Shown here in pieces: positions 32,130-42,330 of a stretch of 64,000 bases of DNA (position 1 is its first letter; every line of letters begins with the position of its first letter). A program made the position numbers and the translations under genes. Location: contig ONDO01000006.1 in NCBI GenBank assembly GCA_900316625.1, forward strand, positions 1 to 64,000. Reading direction: 5' to 3'. The notes beneath the pieces were generated by a model, which did no database searches, had not been told where the DNA came from, and was given only the letters and a program-made list of their open reading frames with translations. Source of the DNA: an uncultured Lachnospiraceae bacterium. Its GTDB lineage: Bacteria > Bacillota > Clostridia > Lachnospirales > Lachnospiraceae.

Positions 32130-34789
32130 CTATTCTTTACCTGACTCTGTAAGTCGTACAGACGATTTAAAGCCTCAATCGGTGTCATATGCGTAAGATC
32201 CAGATTACGAAGTGTATCGATAATGTCATTGTCAGAATTCGTTGCAAAGAGAGACATCTGATTTCGATCCACATCATCTGGTTTCTTGTATTTTGCCTTC
32301 TTCGACGGAGGAATAACTTCGTTATCAACAAGAGAAGCGATATCGGACAGATCGTTATTCACAAGCTGTTCCTGAATGGCTCTGGCTCTCTCCAATACCG
32401 GTTCAGGAAGCCCAGCAAGTTTCGCAACCTCGATACCATAGCTACGATCCGCACCACCATTTACGATCTTACGTAAGAAGACAATACCATCCTCATTCTC
32501 TCGAACAGCGCTGCAATAGTTATGTACACCAGGAAGTTTGTTTTCAAGTTCCGTTAGTTCGTGATAATGGGTCGCAAAGAGCGTCTTTGCTCCAATAATC
32601 TTTGGATTCGAAATATATTCCACAACAGACCAGGCGATGGACAAGCCATCATAGGTTGAGGTTCCACGACCGATTTCATCTAAGATGAGAAGGGAATCTC
32701 GGGTTGCATTCTTCAGAATATTCGAGACTTCATTCATCTCTACCATAAAGGTAGACTGACCGGAACCAAGGTCATCCGATGCACCGACACGTGTGAAGAT
32801 ACGATCAACAATGGAGATATCCGCTTCTTTCGCCGGTACAAAGGAACCAACCTGTGCCATAAGCACGATCAGTGCCGTCTGACGCATAAAGGTTGATTTA
32901 CCCGCCATATTGGGTCCTGTAATGATTGCCATACGATTGTCATTATCATCAAGAACCGTATCATTATCGATAAAGGAACCCTCTGGAATCATCTTCTCTA
33001 CAACCGGATGACGACCATGTCGAATGGTAATTCTTCCATTCTCATTCATCTTGGGTCTGCAGTAATGATTCTTCTCGGCACAGACAGCCAGAGACTGAAG
33101 GAAATCAATATAGGCAATAGCCTTGGCAGAATGATGGATTCTGTCTATCTCATCGCAGATACTTGTAAGAATCTGCTGGAAGATATCATTTTCCAGGTGA
33201 GTAAGGCGATCTTCCGCACCCAGTATCTTATTCTCCATCTCTTTCAGTTCTTCCGTATAGAATCTCTCAGCATTCGCAAGAGTCTGCTTACGAATATAAC
33301 GATCCGGAACCAGGTCCTTAAAGGAATTCGTAACTTCCAGATAATAGCCGAAAACCTTGTTATACTTAATGCAAAGTTTCTTAATACCGGTACGTTCTCT
33401 CTCCTTTGCTTCAAGATCCGAAAGCCAGCTTTTACCATCTCTTCTAGCCATGCGAAGTTCATCTACTTCACTGGAGTAGCCTTCTTTTAAGATGCCACCT
33501 TCATGGACAGAAACAGGAGGATCATCATCGATTGCATCCACCAAGAGCTTGGTAAGATCATCTAGAGGATCCAGTTCCTGATAGAGATTCTGAAGGAGTT
33601 CGCTCTTCATCCCTGACAGAATGTTACGAATACCAGGCAGGACCTGAATAGAATTACGGAAAGCCACAAGATCTCTGGGATTCGCCGTACGATAAGAGAT
33701 ACGTGTCATCAAACGTTCCAGATCATAGACTGCATTCAGGTACTCGCGGAGTTCTTCTCGATCCGCAAGAGATTCTATCAATTCTGAAATCGCATCAAAT
33801 CGATCCTCGATCATCTTCTTATCGCGAAGAGGCTGCTCAAGATTCTGACGAAGGAATCTCGCTCCCATCGCTGTCTTGGTACGATCAAGAACCCAGAGCA
33901 GAGATCCTCTCTTCTCCTTATCTCGCATGGTTTCGACCAGTTCGAGATTCCTTCTGGAAGAAGAATCAATGATCATATAGTTAGAATTACGGTAGACACT
34001 GATCTCTGTAATCGTAAGCAGATTGGTCTTCTGTGTCTCCTTAAGATACTGTAATAAGGCACCGGCAGCGGTCATTGCAACCGGCATATCCATTAGATCC
34101 AGAGCCTCTAAACTCTGAACCTTGAAGTGGCGAAGAAGTAATTCCTGTGCCAGATCTTCTTCGAAGTAATAAGGATCCAGTTTGGAAACAGCAATCTTCT
34201 CGCGATTACGGAATTCCTCGATCGGAGCTCCGCTAATCAGGAAGGCTTCATTACAGATAATCTCAGACGGAGAATACTTCTGCACCTCATTCAAGAAAGC
34301 CCTCAGTGTATATTCTTCCGTAACGAAGAAATCGCCCGTAGAAACATCCGAGACAGCAATTCCAAACCGATCGGACAGGAAGGTTACACTCATCAGGAAG
34401 TTGTTCTTGGATTCATCGAGAATCGCGGTATCCAGGTTGGTTCCAGGGGTAACCACACGAATTACATCGCGTTTTACAATTCCCTTGGCAAGCTTTGGAT
34501 CTTCAAGCTGTTCACAGATAGCGACCTTATACCCCTTCGATACAAGTCTGGAGATATAAGTATCTGCAGCATGAAAAGGAACTCCACACATAGGCGCGCG
34601 TTCCTCTAATCCACAGTTTTTACCCGTCAGTGTCAACTCTAACTCTTTAGCAGCGGTTTTCGCATCCTCGAAAAACATCTCATAGAAATCACCCAGGCGA
34701 TAAAAGAGGATACAATCCGGATATTCTTCTTTTTTCTGAAGATAATGTTGCATCATCGGCGATACATCGTCGATATTAATCTCACCCAT
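32123..34789 (-). CDS. mutS: DNA mismatch repair protein MutS
   Basis: Mismatch sensor. N-terminal mismatch-binding domain with the Phe-x-Glu wedge in LFYRLGDFYEMF (FYEMF); ATPase with Walker A GPNMAGKST near 624 and DEIGRGTSTYDG. 888 residues, full length, including the C-terminal dimerisation part. GGAAC before the ATG. Heads the mutS-mutL-miaA operon. Confidence 0.98.
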   Translation of the reverse strand: MGEINIDDVSPMMQHYLQKKEEYPDCILFYRLGDFYEMFFEDAKTAAKELELTLTGKNCGLEERAPMCGVPFHAADTYISRLVSKGYKVAICEQLEDPKLAKGIVKRDVIRVVTPGTNLDTAILDESKNNFLMSVTFLSDRFGIAVSDVSTGDFFVTEEYTLRAFLNEVQKYSPSEIICNEAFLISGAPIEEFRNREKIAVSKLDPYYFEEDLAQELLLRHFKVQSLEALDLMDMPVAMTAAGALLQYLKETQKTNLLTITEISVYRNSNYMIIDSSSRRNLELVETMRDKEKRGSLLWVLDRTKTAMGARFLRQNLEQPLRDKKMIEDRFDAISELIESLADREELREYLNAVYDLERLMTRISYRTANPRDLVAFRNSIQVLPGIRNILSGMKSELLQNLYQELDPLDDLTKLLVDAIDDDPPVSVHEGGILKEGYSSEVDELRMARRDGKSWLSDLEAKERERTGIKKLCIKYNKVFGYYLEVTNSFKDLVPDRYIRKQTLANAERFYTEELKEMENKILGAEDRLTHLENDIFQQILTSICDEIDRIHHSAKAIAYIDFLQSLAVCAEKNHYCRPKMNENGRITIRHGRHPVVEKMIPEGSFIDNDTVLDDNDNRMAIITGPNMAGKSTFMRQTALIVLMAQVGSFVPAKEADISIVDRIFTRVGASDDLGSGQSTFMVEMNEVSNILKNATRDSLLILDEIGRGTSTYDGLSIAWSVVEYISNPKIIGAKTLFATHYHELTELENKLPGVHNYCSAVRENEDGIVFLRKIVNGGADRSYGIEVAKLAGLPEPVLERARAIQEQLVNNDLSDIASLVDNEVIPPSKKAKYKKPDDVDRNQMSLFATNSDNDIIDTLRNLDLTHMTPIEALNRLYDLQSQVKNRW

Positions 34790-34805
34790 TACAGTTCCTT
34801 ACTAA

Positions 34806-36398
34806 TCAATTTGTCTCTTGGTTATTGTTGATCAGAGCTTCGGCCATCTTAAGACCATCCATAGCCGCACTGGTTATTCCACCAGCATAGCCCGCACCCT
34901 CACCACAAGGATAGAGGCCACGAATCTCGGACATACCATTCTCATCACGATGAATACGAACCGGCGAAGAGGTTCTACTCTCCACACCAGACAGAATTGC
35001 TTCCTCATTTGCAAAGCCCTTGATCTTACGATCAAAGATCTTCATGCCTTCAATGAGGGAACTTCGAACATCTGATGGCAGAATACCTGTGAGATCAGAA
35101 AGTACCGTCTTGCCTTTGGTAATCGGCGATATAGCACCATAGCCCGTACTCTTTTTGCCCTCTACATAATCCCCGAATAACTGCTGAGGAATCTTCCCCT
35201 GGCCCAGTTCATAGGTTCTCCTCTCAAGTTCCCTCTGGAAACGTATAGCACCCATAGGATCGTCGAGAGCATATTCATTTTCGCCCACCGAAACAATGAT
35301 GGCAGAATTGGCATTTTGGGAATCTCTACCGGAATAAGACATTCCATTTACAGCGGTCATTTTTTCTTCGGAGGAAGCATTGACAACATAACCTCCCGGA
35401 CACATACAGAAAGAATATACCCCTCTTCCATTTTCCAGGTTAGTTGCAAGCTTGTAATTGGCAGCAGGGAGGAAATCTCTGTCTCTTCCATACTGGCTGT
35501 GATCTATGAAGTCCTGAGGATGTTCCACACGCAGTCCAACGGCAAATGCCTTGGACTGCATAGGTACTCCAAGCGTATACAGCATCTCGAAGGTATCTCT
35601 GGCAGAATGTCCAATTGCAAGAATAAGGTTCTGACAGGGAATCTCAAGATCCCCATTTACCGTAATCCCCTTAAGTTTTCGATTCTCAATAGACAGCCCC
35701 GTAAGCTTTGTCTCAAATCGGACCTCGGTTCCAAGCCGGATCAGTTCTTCTCTAAGGTTCTTGATCACAAGGCGAAGACGATCCGTACCTACATGCGGTT
35801 TCGGATCAATTAAGATCTCCGCTTGTGCTCCAAATTTCACAAAAGTCTCCAGGACAAAACGATTTCGACCTAACTTATCATGCGTCTGTGTATTCAGCTT
35901 ACCATCAGAGAAAGTTCCGGCTCCGCCTTCGCCAAACTGGACATTGGAATCTGGAATCAAAAGGCCAGTCGAAAAGAAATTTTCTACATCCTGCTTTCTG
36001 GACTCTATATCTCTTCCTCTCTCAATCAGGAGTGCAGGATTTCCAGCAAGAGCAAGTGAATATGCGGCAAAAAGGCCAGCAGGACCTGCGCCGACAACAA
36101 CAGGGCGGAGAGCTTTCTTTTCCATCCGAAGCGGCTGGTAAGCCATCATTTTTGCACGCTTAACATTTTTGATCTTAGGGTTCGAAAGAACCCTCTTCTC
36201 ATCCTCACGGGAAAGCGTTACAAGAACAGTAAAAACGTAAAAGAGTTCCGGCTTTTTTCTGGCATCAATTGAGCGTTTATAAACTACAAATTCGATAAAC
36301 TTCTCAGGACGAACCGAAATAAGGGAAGCCGTTTTCTTCTTTAGATTCTCTGTATAATCCGGCATTACCGGAATCTTTATCTGACTGATTTCTAACAT
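34806..36398 (-). CDS. FAD-dependent dehydrogenase (COG2509 type)
   Basis: Flavoprotein of unknown substrate. FAD-binding GAGPAGLFAAYSLA near 102, LIERGRDIESRKQDVENFF, VQFGEGGAGTFSDGKLNT, and a closing YPCGEGAGYAGGITSAAMDG block that positions FAD. 530 residues. The first 95 residues form a separate small domain typical of the group. GAGGT lies before the ATG at 36398. It follows another flavoprotein by 6 bases. Confidence 0.88.
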   Translation of the reverse strand: MLEISQIKIPVMPDYTENLKKKTASLISVRPEKFIEFVVYKRSIDARKKPELFYVFTVLVTLSREDEKRVLSNPKIKNVKRAKMMAYQPLRMEKKALRPVVVGAGPAGLFAAYSLALAGNPALLIERGRDIESRKQDVENFFSTGLLIPDSNVQFGEGGAGTFSDGKLNTQTHDKLGRNRFVLETFVKFGAQAEILIDPKPHVGTDRLRLVIKNLREELIRLGTEVRFETKLTGLSIENRKLKGITVNGDLEIPCQNLILAIGHSARDTFEMLYTLGVPMQSKAFAVGLRVEHPQDFIDHSQYGRDRDFLPAANYKLATNLENGRGVYSFCMCPGGYVVNASSEEKMTAVNGMSYSGRDSQNANSAIIVSVGENEYALDDPMGAIRFQRELERRTYELGQGKIPQQLFGDYVEGKKSTGYGAISPITKGKTVLSDLTGILPSDVRSSLIEGMKIFDRKIKGFANEEAILSGVESRTSSPVRIHRDENGMSEIRGLYPCGEGAGYAGGITSAAMDGLKMAEALINNNQETN

Positions 36399-36404
36399 AT
36401 AACC

Positions 36405-37748
36405 TCAATTAGAATGCCTTAATTTTATCGCAGCTGCTCTGCCTGCAAGATAGGAAGAAGTCCATGCCCACTGTAGATTATATCCACCACAGGCTCCATC
36501 CACATCAACAATCTCACCAGCAAAATACAGGCCATCATTTAACTTTGATTCCATCGTTTCGGGCTCAATCTCATCCAAACAGATACCACCACTCGTAACC
36601 TGGCAGGTCTTAAAATCCTGATATCCAATGAGTTTTAGATCAAATCGCAAAAATGCATCACACAATCTTTCTAACTCATTTGAATAATGCTGAAGAATAG
36701 ATTCCTTCGTCTTGTCTTCCCTTCTGTTCAGAAAGTCACAGAGTCTCATCTTAGGATCAAAGTCCTTACTCTGAAGGATCAGTTCTACCAGTTTTTCATT
36801 ACAATATCCGTATAACAATTCTTCTAAGAGACAAAAAGGTCTCTTCTCAATAAAATCCGCCATATTTAAAGCAATCTGCCGGGATAAAATATCTTCATCC
36901 CAATAAGGAAAGAAATTAAGCTGGCATACCGCAGTCTGCTCCTTATTTTCATCCATATCACGAATAATATTTCCACTTATATTCATTACCGGAATACCGG
37001 AAATCCCATACTTATTAAACTGAATTTCACCAGTATTGAAAAAGACCTTTTGAGAATGATTCCGATAAGATACCTTAGCCATCATACGAATCCCTGATAA
37101 TCTCTCCACGATTGCATCTTCCAGGATAAAACCTGTGAGTGCAGGAAGCGGTTTAATAATCGTATGCCCCAGCTTCTTCGCATAATAATATCCGTCTCCG
37201 GAAGAACCTGTTTTGGGGAAAGATGAGCCTCCTGATGCAAGAATGACACAATGAGACTTATACTTAAATCTTTGAGTTATAACCTGGTAATCTGTGGAAT
37301 CTTCGATATGCTCTATGTTTCTTACATTCGAATTATATTCGATCACAATACCAAGGCTCTCTGCTTCCCTAAGTAAGACCTGAAGGACAGTCCTGGACTG
37401 ATAAGATGTGGGATAAATATAGCCATTTCTATAAGAAACCATAAGTCCCATATCATTGAAAAATGCTAAGGTTTTATCCGGATCAAATGAATGAAAAGCC
37501 GTATCTAAAAAAGCTGTATTTTCTTTATGATATATCTGTGCATAAAAATTATAGCTTGAGAGGTCAAATTCCTGATTCGACAGGTTGCAACGACCATCTC
37601 CAGTAAGAAGCAGCTTCTGTCCTGCTTTATCTGTCTTTTCAAGAATCAGGACTTTCTCTGCCCCGTTATTTTTCGCGCTAATCGCAGAAAAGAGCCCGCT
37701 TGCGCCGGCTCCAATCACAATCAGATCATACATTTCGTCATCAATCAT
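36405..37748 (-). CDS. HI0933/BaiN-family flavoprotein
   Basis: NAD(P)/FAD-dependent oxidoreductase of the HI0933 family. Rossmann motif IVIGAGASGLFSAISAK near the start, KTDKAGQKLLLTGDGRCN, ILASGGSSFPKTGSSGDGY, and YFAGEIVDVDGACGGYNLQWA near the end are classic. GAGG six bases before the ATG at 37748 is preferred over a GTG at 37760 that overlaps the ribosome site. 447 residues. Substrate unknown. Confidence 0.9.
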   Translation of the reverse strand: MIDDEMYDLIVIGAGASGLFSAISAKNNGAEKVLILEKTDKAGQKLLLTGDGRCNLSNQEFDLSSYNFYAQIYHKENTAFLDTAFHSFDPDKTLAFFNDMGLMVSYRNGYIYPTSYQSRTVLQVLLREAESLGIVIEYNSNVRNIEHIEDSTDYQVITQRFKYKSHCVILASGGSSFPKTGSSGDGYYYAKKLGHTIIKPLPALTGFILEDAIVERLSGIRMMAKVSYRNHSQKVFFNTGEIQFNKYGISGIPVMNISGNIIRDMDENKEQTAVCQLNFFPYWDEDILSRQIALNMADFIEKRPFCLLEELLYGYCNEKLVELILQSKDFDPKMRLCDFLNRREDKTKESILQHYSNELERLCDAFLRFDLKLIGYQDFKTCQVTSGGICLDEIEPETMESKLNDGLYFAGEIVDVDGACGGYNLQWAWTSSYLAGRAAAIKLRHSN

Positions 37749-37756
37749 AGAATACC

Positions 37757-39406
37757 TCACAACAGATGCATCTTACGTGCAAGAGCGATCAGGGTTCCGC
37801 CCTTAGGGAAGCGATACAGTTCATCTTCTGTAATACCCTTCAGTTTGATAATCAGAACGAAGTAAGAAAACAATCCAACGAGGGTCGCAATAAGGACAGA
37901 AACTGCGGTAATTCCAACAATATAATCAACTACAAAGTAAGCAAGATATACAAAGGCACCCATGATCACAGCGGATAACAGAGGTATCAGGTAGGTCTTC
38001 TTAATATTCAGTCGAACACCACTGTAGCGTTTCACAGACAGGTCATTCAAAATGGTAAGGAAGAGTCCATTAAAGATATTCGCAATGACAACTGCAAAGA
38101 TGTTCATATGGAATACAACCATAAGAACTAAAAGCATCAAAACATGAAAAATGATCGTAAGCGCTGCATTACGAACAGGGATCTTCATCTTATCAATACC
38201 CTGCAGAATACCATTTGAAAGCGTGGAAAGAGAATAGAATGGTACAGCAAGTGCACCGTAGAACAACATCTTACCGGAGATGGGATCCGCATCGCCAAAG
38301 AGCAGAACCATGAGTGGCTGGGATAAAACCATAAGGCCTACCATGCAGGGGAAAGAGATTGCCATAATAAAACGTGTAACGGAACGAATCTGAGAACGAA
38401 CCCCCTTACGATCCCCTTCTGCATAAGATGCAGACAAAGCAGGAACCGAAGTTGATGCCATTGCGCTGGCAATCGAGATTGGTACATTCTGCAGAACCAG
38501 AAATTCACCATTATAAACGCCCCACCACTCAGAGATCTCACGAACCGGATACTCCTGGGCAACAGCGACATTCTTGAAGATATACATCTCTACCAAAGAT
38601 GTAATGTTATAGAGTGTCGTACTAAGAATAACGGGAATTACAGTAATTAATATGATATGAAAGACCTGGCCAATACTCTCTTCCTTATGGGTGTGGTCTT
38701 TTCTTAATTTTCGATTGAAAGTCTTCTTGTACATCATATAGAGGATGAACATGAAGATCAGTGCAGCAAAGCAACCTGTTGCTGTACCGAGTGTGCCACC
38801 TGCAGCACCATAAGCAGCTCCGAATTCGCTATTTCCAAGGACAGCACCTACTTTTGCGCCATAAGAAAATAAGAAATATGCGGCGAGGACACTTACAACT
38901 GCATTTGCAATCTGTTCGATAATCTGGGAAACGGCAGTCGGGATCATCGTTCTCATCCCCTGGAAGAATCCACGGAAAACGCCGACGATTGCGGTCACCA
39001 GAAGAACCGGTGCGAGAACTCTTAATGCTATAGCTGCAAGCGGAGTCTGAAGCCATCCGGCGAATACATCTGCAAAGGCAAAAAGAATGGTTCCTGCTGT
39101 TCCACCACTAATGAGGGCGAACAGCATGGCACCACGGAACATCTTACGGGCGTTCTTCATTTCTCCCTGAGCCACACGGGTCGATACCAGCTTAGACACA
39201 GCGAGAGGAAGACTGTAAGAAGAGATGATTAATAAGATACTGTAAACCGAATATGCAGTACCGTAATAATCATTACCTGTTTTACCGATAATAGCCGTCA
39301 GGGGGACTCTATAAATGAGTCCCACCAGACGGCTGATAAATGAGGCGATTGCAAGGATCGAACCTTGAACCAATATGGAATTTGTCCGATTCTTAGAATC
39401 AGTCAT
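37757..39406 (-). CDS. Lipid-linked oligosaccharide flippase (SpoVB/YtgP/MurJ-like MOP family)
   Basis: Multipass MOP-superfamily exporter of 549 residues with about 14 hydrophobic helices. GSILAIASFISRLVGLIYRV at the N-terminus is the typical first helix of the SpoVB/YtgP group. Members move lipid II or other lipid-linked sugars across the membrane. Which substrate applies cannot be told; no exopolysaccharide genes lie nearby, which favours a lipid II role. No clear ribosome site before the ATG. Confidence 0.88.
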   Translation of the reverse strand: MTDSKNRTNSILVQGSILAIASFISRLVGLIYRVPLTAIIGKTGNDYYGTAYSVYSILLIISSYSLPLAVSKLVSTRVAQGEMKNARKMFRGAMLFALISGGTAGTILFAFADVFAGWLQTPLAAIALRVLAPVLLVTAIVGVFRGFFQGMRTMIPTAVSQIIEQIANAVVSVLAAYFLFSYGAKVGAVLGNSEFGAAYGAAGGTLGTATGCFAALIFMFILYMMYKKTFNRKLRKDHTHKEESIGQVFHIILITVIPVILSTTLYNITSLVEMYIFKNVAVAQEYPVREISEWWGVYNGEFLVLQNVPISIASAMASTSVPALSASYAEGDRKGVRSQIRSVTRFIMAISFPCMVGLMVLSQPLMVLLFGDADPISGKMLFYGALAVPFYSLSTLSNGILQGIDKMKIPVRNAALTIIFHVLMLLVLMVVFHMNIFAVVIANIFNGLFLTILNDLSVKRYSGVRLNIKKTYLIPLLSAVIMGAFVYLAYFVVDYIVGITAVSVLIATLVGLFSYFVLIIKLKGITEDELYRFPKGGTLIALARKMHLL

Positions 39407-39441
39407 AAATCAAAAACACTTTTCTAGTATCAAATCGGAAA

Positions 39442-40590
39442 TTACTTACCCTGGTACTCTTCCAGAGTTGCGTATTCCTTAGTTTCTTCACAGTTGCTTG
39501 CTTCCTGAACGCAGACCCAGGTACGGCCAGGATTTAAGGTGATCAGATTACCATACATGTCATAGTAATGAGTTACACTGCTATCCTTCTCCTTAGACCA
39601 GGAGATCGGCATTCTCTTTCCCTGGGTGAGAAGCTCACCACCATTTGCTCCAACGAGTGCAAGTTTCACGCGATAATGCTCGTCATCGTAATATCCGTTG
39701 TCTGCATTCTCGATAATGATATTCTTAACGGTTACATCTTCACCGGTAATCTTGTCGATCTGCTTTTCACCGAATTCATAACGGGTATAGTCGCCGGTCT
39801 CAGGATCATAGATGAAGTAAGGATCATTGTCATAGTAATAGAGGTCAAGTACCTGTACATCAGAAACATTATCTCCTTCCGGTACGAAAGGATCGCCGTC
39901 CGGATCGGAGTAATTCCAATGAATATACTGATCCTGATCATAGGACATATCCAGAGATTTTGCTTCGACGCCGTCCATCATACCCTTGGTGCTGGTATAT
40001 GCATTATGAGGTGCTTTACGATCGGAAGAACGATAGAAGACAAGGTTTGAAAGACTGGAAAGGCCATTCAGGTCATCAACGATTCCGGTATCAAGTGCTG
40101 CCTGACCCTGGAAGGACTGGCCGTAATGAACATAGACACCATTCCATTCAGCTGCAAGCCATACATAGTAAGGACGGCAGGAACGGATGTTGCCGATACG
40201 GTCGAAATCATCCGGTTTCTGCCAGATTGCCATATAACGGGTAATACCACCCTCTACAGGGCACTCATAGATAACCCCCGCTTCATTCAGACCATACTGA
40301 GGTGTGCAGGCATGGGTGTTTTCAATCATAATTGCGAAGGGACGGGTATTTGCCTTTTCTTCGTCAATATAAGTTCCATCGATAACCGACTGAATCTTAC
40401 CATCTTTGGTACGTGGAAAAATGGTTGCTGGATCTACTTCGGGTTCAGCCTCTTCGGTAGTTTCTTCTTCCGTGGTTTTCTCTTCTTTAGCAGTTTTAGA
40501 AGCTGCCTTCTGGCCACATCCGGTAAACAGCACAGACCCCATGAGCATCATAGCTGTGCCTGTTGCGTAGAATTGACGATTCTTCATCAT
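39442..40590 (-). CDS. DUF3048 lipoprotein (YerB-like)
   Basis: Extracytoplasmic lipoprotein: signal sequence with lipobox LFTGC near residue 25, a Glu/Thr-rich spacer (EEKTTEEETTEEAEPE), then DUF3048 with RPFAIMIENTHACTPQYGL and ECPVEGGITRYMAIWQ. Two copies of the domain fold fill the 382 residues, as in YerB. Function is not established. GGGAGG is 12 bases from the first ATG, longer than usual. Confidence 0.88.
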   Translation of the reverse strand: MMKNRQFYATGTAMMLMGSVLFTGCGQKAASKTAKEEKTTEEETTEEAEPEVDPATIFPRTKDGKIQSVIDGTYIDEEKANTRPFAIMIENTHACTPQYGLNEAGVIYECPVEGGITRYMAIWQKPDDFDRIGNIRSCRPYYVWLAAEWNGVYVHYGQSFQGQAALDTGIVDDLNGLSSLSNLVFYRSSDRKAPHNAYTSTKGMMDGVEAKSLDMSYDQDQYIHWNYSDPDGDPFVPEGDNVSDVQVLDLYYYDNDPYFIYDPETGDYTRYEFGEKQIDKITGEDVTVKNIIIENADNGYYDDEHYRVKLALVGANGGELLTQGKRMPISWSKEKDSSVTHYYDMYGNLITLNPGRTWVCVQEASNCEETKEYATLEEYQGK

Positions 40591-40615
40591 GTGTTTACAA
40601 TACCTCCCTAAATAA

Positions 40616-41113
40616 CTAATTCCTCTTAATATCTAACCCCTGAAGGATTGATTCCTGGAGACTTTCCATCTCTTCCCTCTCATCATCATCCATATGGTCA
40701 TATCCTAATAAATGTAACATACTGTGAGCGATTAGAAAAGAAAATTCCCTTAATTCGCTGTGGCCATACTCCTTTGCCTGTGCTCTGACATGATCAACTG
40801 AGATCACAATATCTCCAAGCAAGACTTCACCTGTTTCGGGATTCATAAGATCAGATTCTTCCTCCAACAAGCTGAAGTCCCCAGGAGCCGGGAAATCATG
40901 CATGGGGAAAGATAAAACATCTGTCGCCCTGTCAATCTCTCGATAATCGCGATTCATCTCATGAATGGTCTCATCATCCACAAGGCTAAGACTCACTTCC
41001 GTCTCATAGGGGAACTCTCGATTCAGAAGTACTGCATGAATTACATCTCTTGCAACTTTCTCATAATCAAAATCAAAGGAAAGTTCCGTTTCTACAGATA
41101 GATCAATCGTCAT
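40616..41113 (-). CDS. ybeY: Endoribonuclease YbeY (16S rRNA maturation)
   Basis: Zinc-dependent endoribonuclease needed for 16S rRNA 3-prime processing. Metal motif HSMLHLLGYDH near 127-137, preceded by RATDVLSFPM and LLGDIVIS. 165 residues. Overlaps the upstream PgpH-like gene by ATGA, the usual phoH-pgpH-ybeY order. Confidence 0.97.
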   Translation of the reverse strand: MTIDLSVETELSFDFDYEKVARDVIHAVLLNREFPYETEVSLSLVDDETIHEMNRDYREIDRATDVLSFPMHDFPAPGDFSLLEEESDLMNPETGEVLLGDIVISVDHVRAQAKEYGHSELREFSFLIAHSMLHLLGYDHMDDDEREEMESLQESILQGLDIKRN

Positions 41114-42330
41114 TTCTTCAAATCCTCCCTTAAGAGATAATCTCTTGCCTTAAGATACTGATTAATGCTCATTCCCGATTCATCATAGAGCCCATTTTGT
41201 GTAATCTCATTCAAGGTTTGATAGATTACCATGTTCTGGTTCCAGGAACTGTCACCGACGCCATGATCCATCAGTTCTATACGAGTGATGACCTGGTCAA
41301 TCATATGAACAAGTGCAGATTCCGGGGAGGATGGTTTCCGGTACTTGGCATTATATTCATAGACAATGTCAATTACATCATGAGGAAAGCACATATTCTC
41401 CATGACTTTCACGGCATATTCCATACCATCTTCGCCATAAACCTTGGGCAGACGATAATAAAGCGCACCTGCTTCTGCAACTTTCACATTACAGCCAGCA
41501 ACCTTAGCTGCCTTGGCTGCGTACTTTGAAACCTTCATGGCATGGGAATAATCCTTCTTTGAGAAAAGCGAGATCTCTTCCCTAAGGCCAAAATCTTCAG
41601 AAAGAATCGTATTCAAAAGAGTTTCCTCTTCTGTACCGGTAATGCGATAAAGAAGCGGATAGACAAATACGATAAGTAGCGTTTCGGCAAGCGCAATGAT
41701 GGATACAAGGAGCAGAACCTTTAATGTAATTCCGTGATACTGCAGATAATGCTGGATCATGGGCAAAAAGTAAGCTACACAGAAGATAATTACAGATAGG
41801 AAAGTAGCCGGCTTCTCATCCCTGTAATCACGATACATACGGGCTATGATGGTTCCTGCAAGGAGCAATGTCGTCTGTAAGAAGATAAAATACAGATTCT
41901 TACCTTCCAAAACAGATAAGAGCATAACATCATAGATTCCGATCAGCAGGGTAGCTTCTTCCCCAATAAAGGGTAAGAGAATAAATGGAATCAGAAATGT
42001 CGGTAGATAAAGTTCCGGTAAATAATTACAAAAAAATACCAGAATCCAGTGCAGGAGAATAGCAAAAAAAGCATACTTAAGGCTGGTCCCGGAATATAGT
42101 TCATATCCAAAATATCGGGCAGACACCATAGCGGATGTGGCAACCACAAGTAGAACCCCAAGGACCATGAGTAGACATACAATCTCATCAAGGAGGATTT
42201 CTGCACGACTTACCATAATGGAGCAGAAAATCAGGGAAACCATCATGATTGCAATCACATAGAGCATACGTTGTACAGACAGATTCCTACTATGAATTTT
42301 TTTTGCGGGGACTTCTTTGTTTTTTCTCAT
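41110..42330 (-). CDS. PgpH-like 7TM protein with degenerate HD domain
   Basis: Occupies the place of PgpH, the c-di-AMP phosphodiesterase between phoH and ybeY. It has seven or so membrane helices and a C-terminal HD-like domain, but at about 406 residues it lacks the large extracellular 7TMR-HDED domain of PgpH (about 700 residues). In the HD region, where PgpH has YYHDIGK, this protein has YYRLPKV, and the later His pair (QQHHG) is YEYNA; only the first His (YSHAM) and a late Asp remain. Hydrolysis is unlikely. The frame opens at 42378 inside phoH; AGGA before the ATG at 42330 is the best of poor start choices. Confidence 0.8.
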   Translation of the reverse strand: MRKNKEVPAKKIHSRNLSVQRMLYVIAIMMVSLIFCSIMVSRAEILLDEIVCLLMVLGVLLVVATSAMVSARYFGYELYSGTSLKYAFFAILLHWILVFFCNYLPELYLPTFLIPFILLPFIGEEATLLIGIYDVMLLSVLEGKNLYFIFLQTTLLLAGTIIARMYRDYRDEKPATFLSVIIFCVAYFLPMIQHYLQYHGITLKVLLLVSIIALAETLLIVFVYPLLYRITGTEEETLLNTILSEDFGLREEISLFSKKDYSHAMKVSKYAAKAAKVAGCNVKVAEAGALYYRLPKVYGEDGMEYAVKVMENMCFPHDVIDIVYEYNAKYRKPSSPESALVHMIDQVITRIELMDHGVGDSSWNQNMVIYQTLNEITQNGLYDESGMSINQYLKARDYLLREDLKK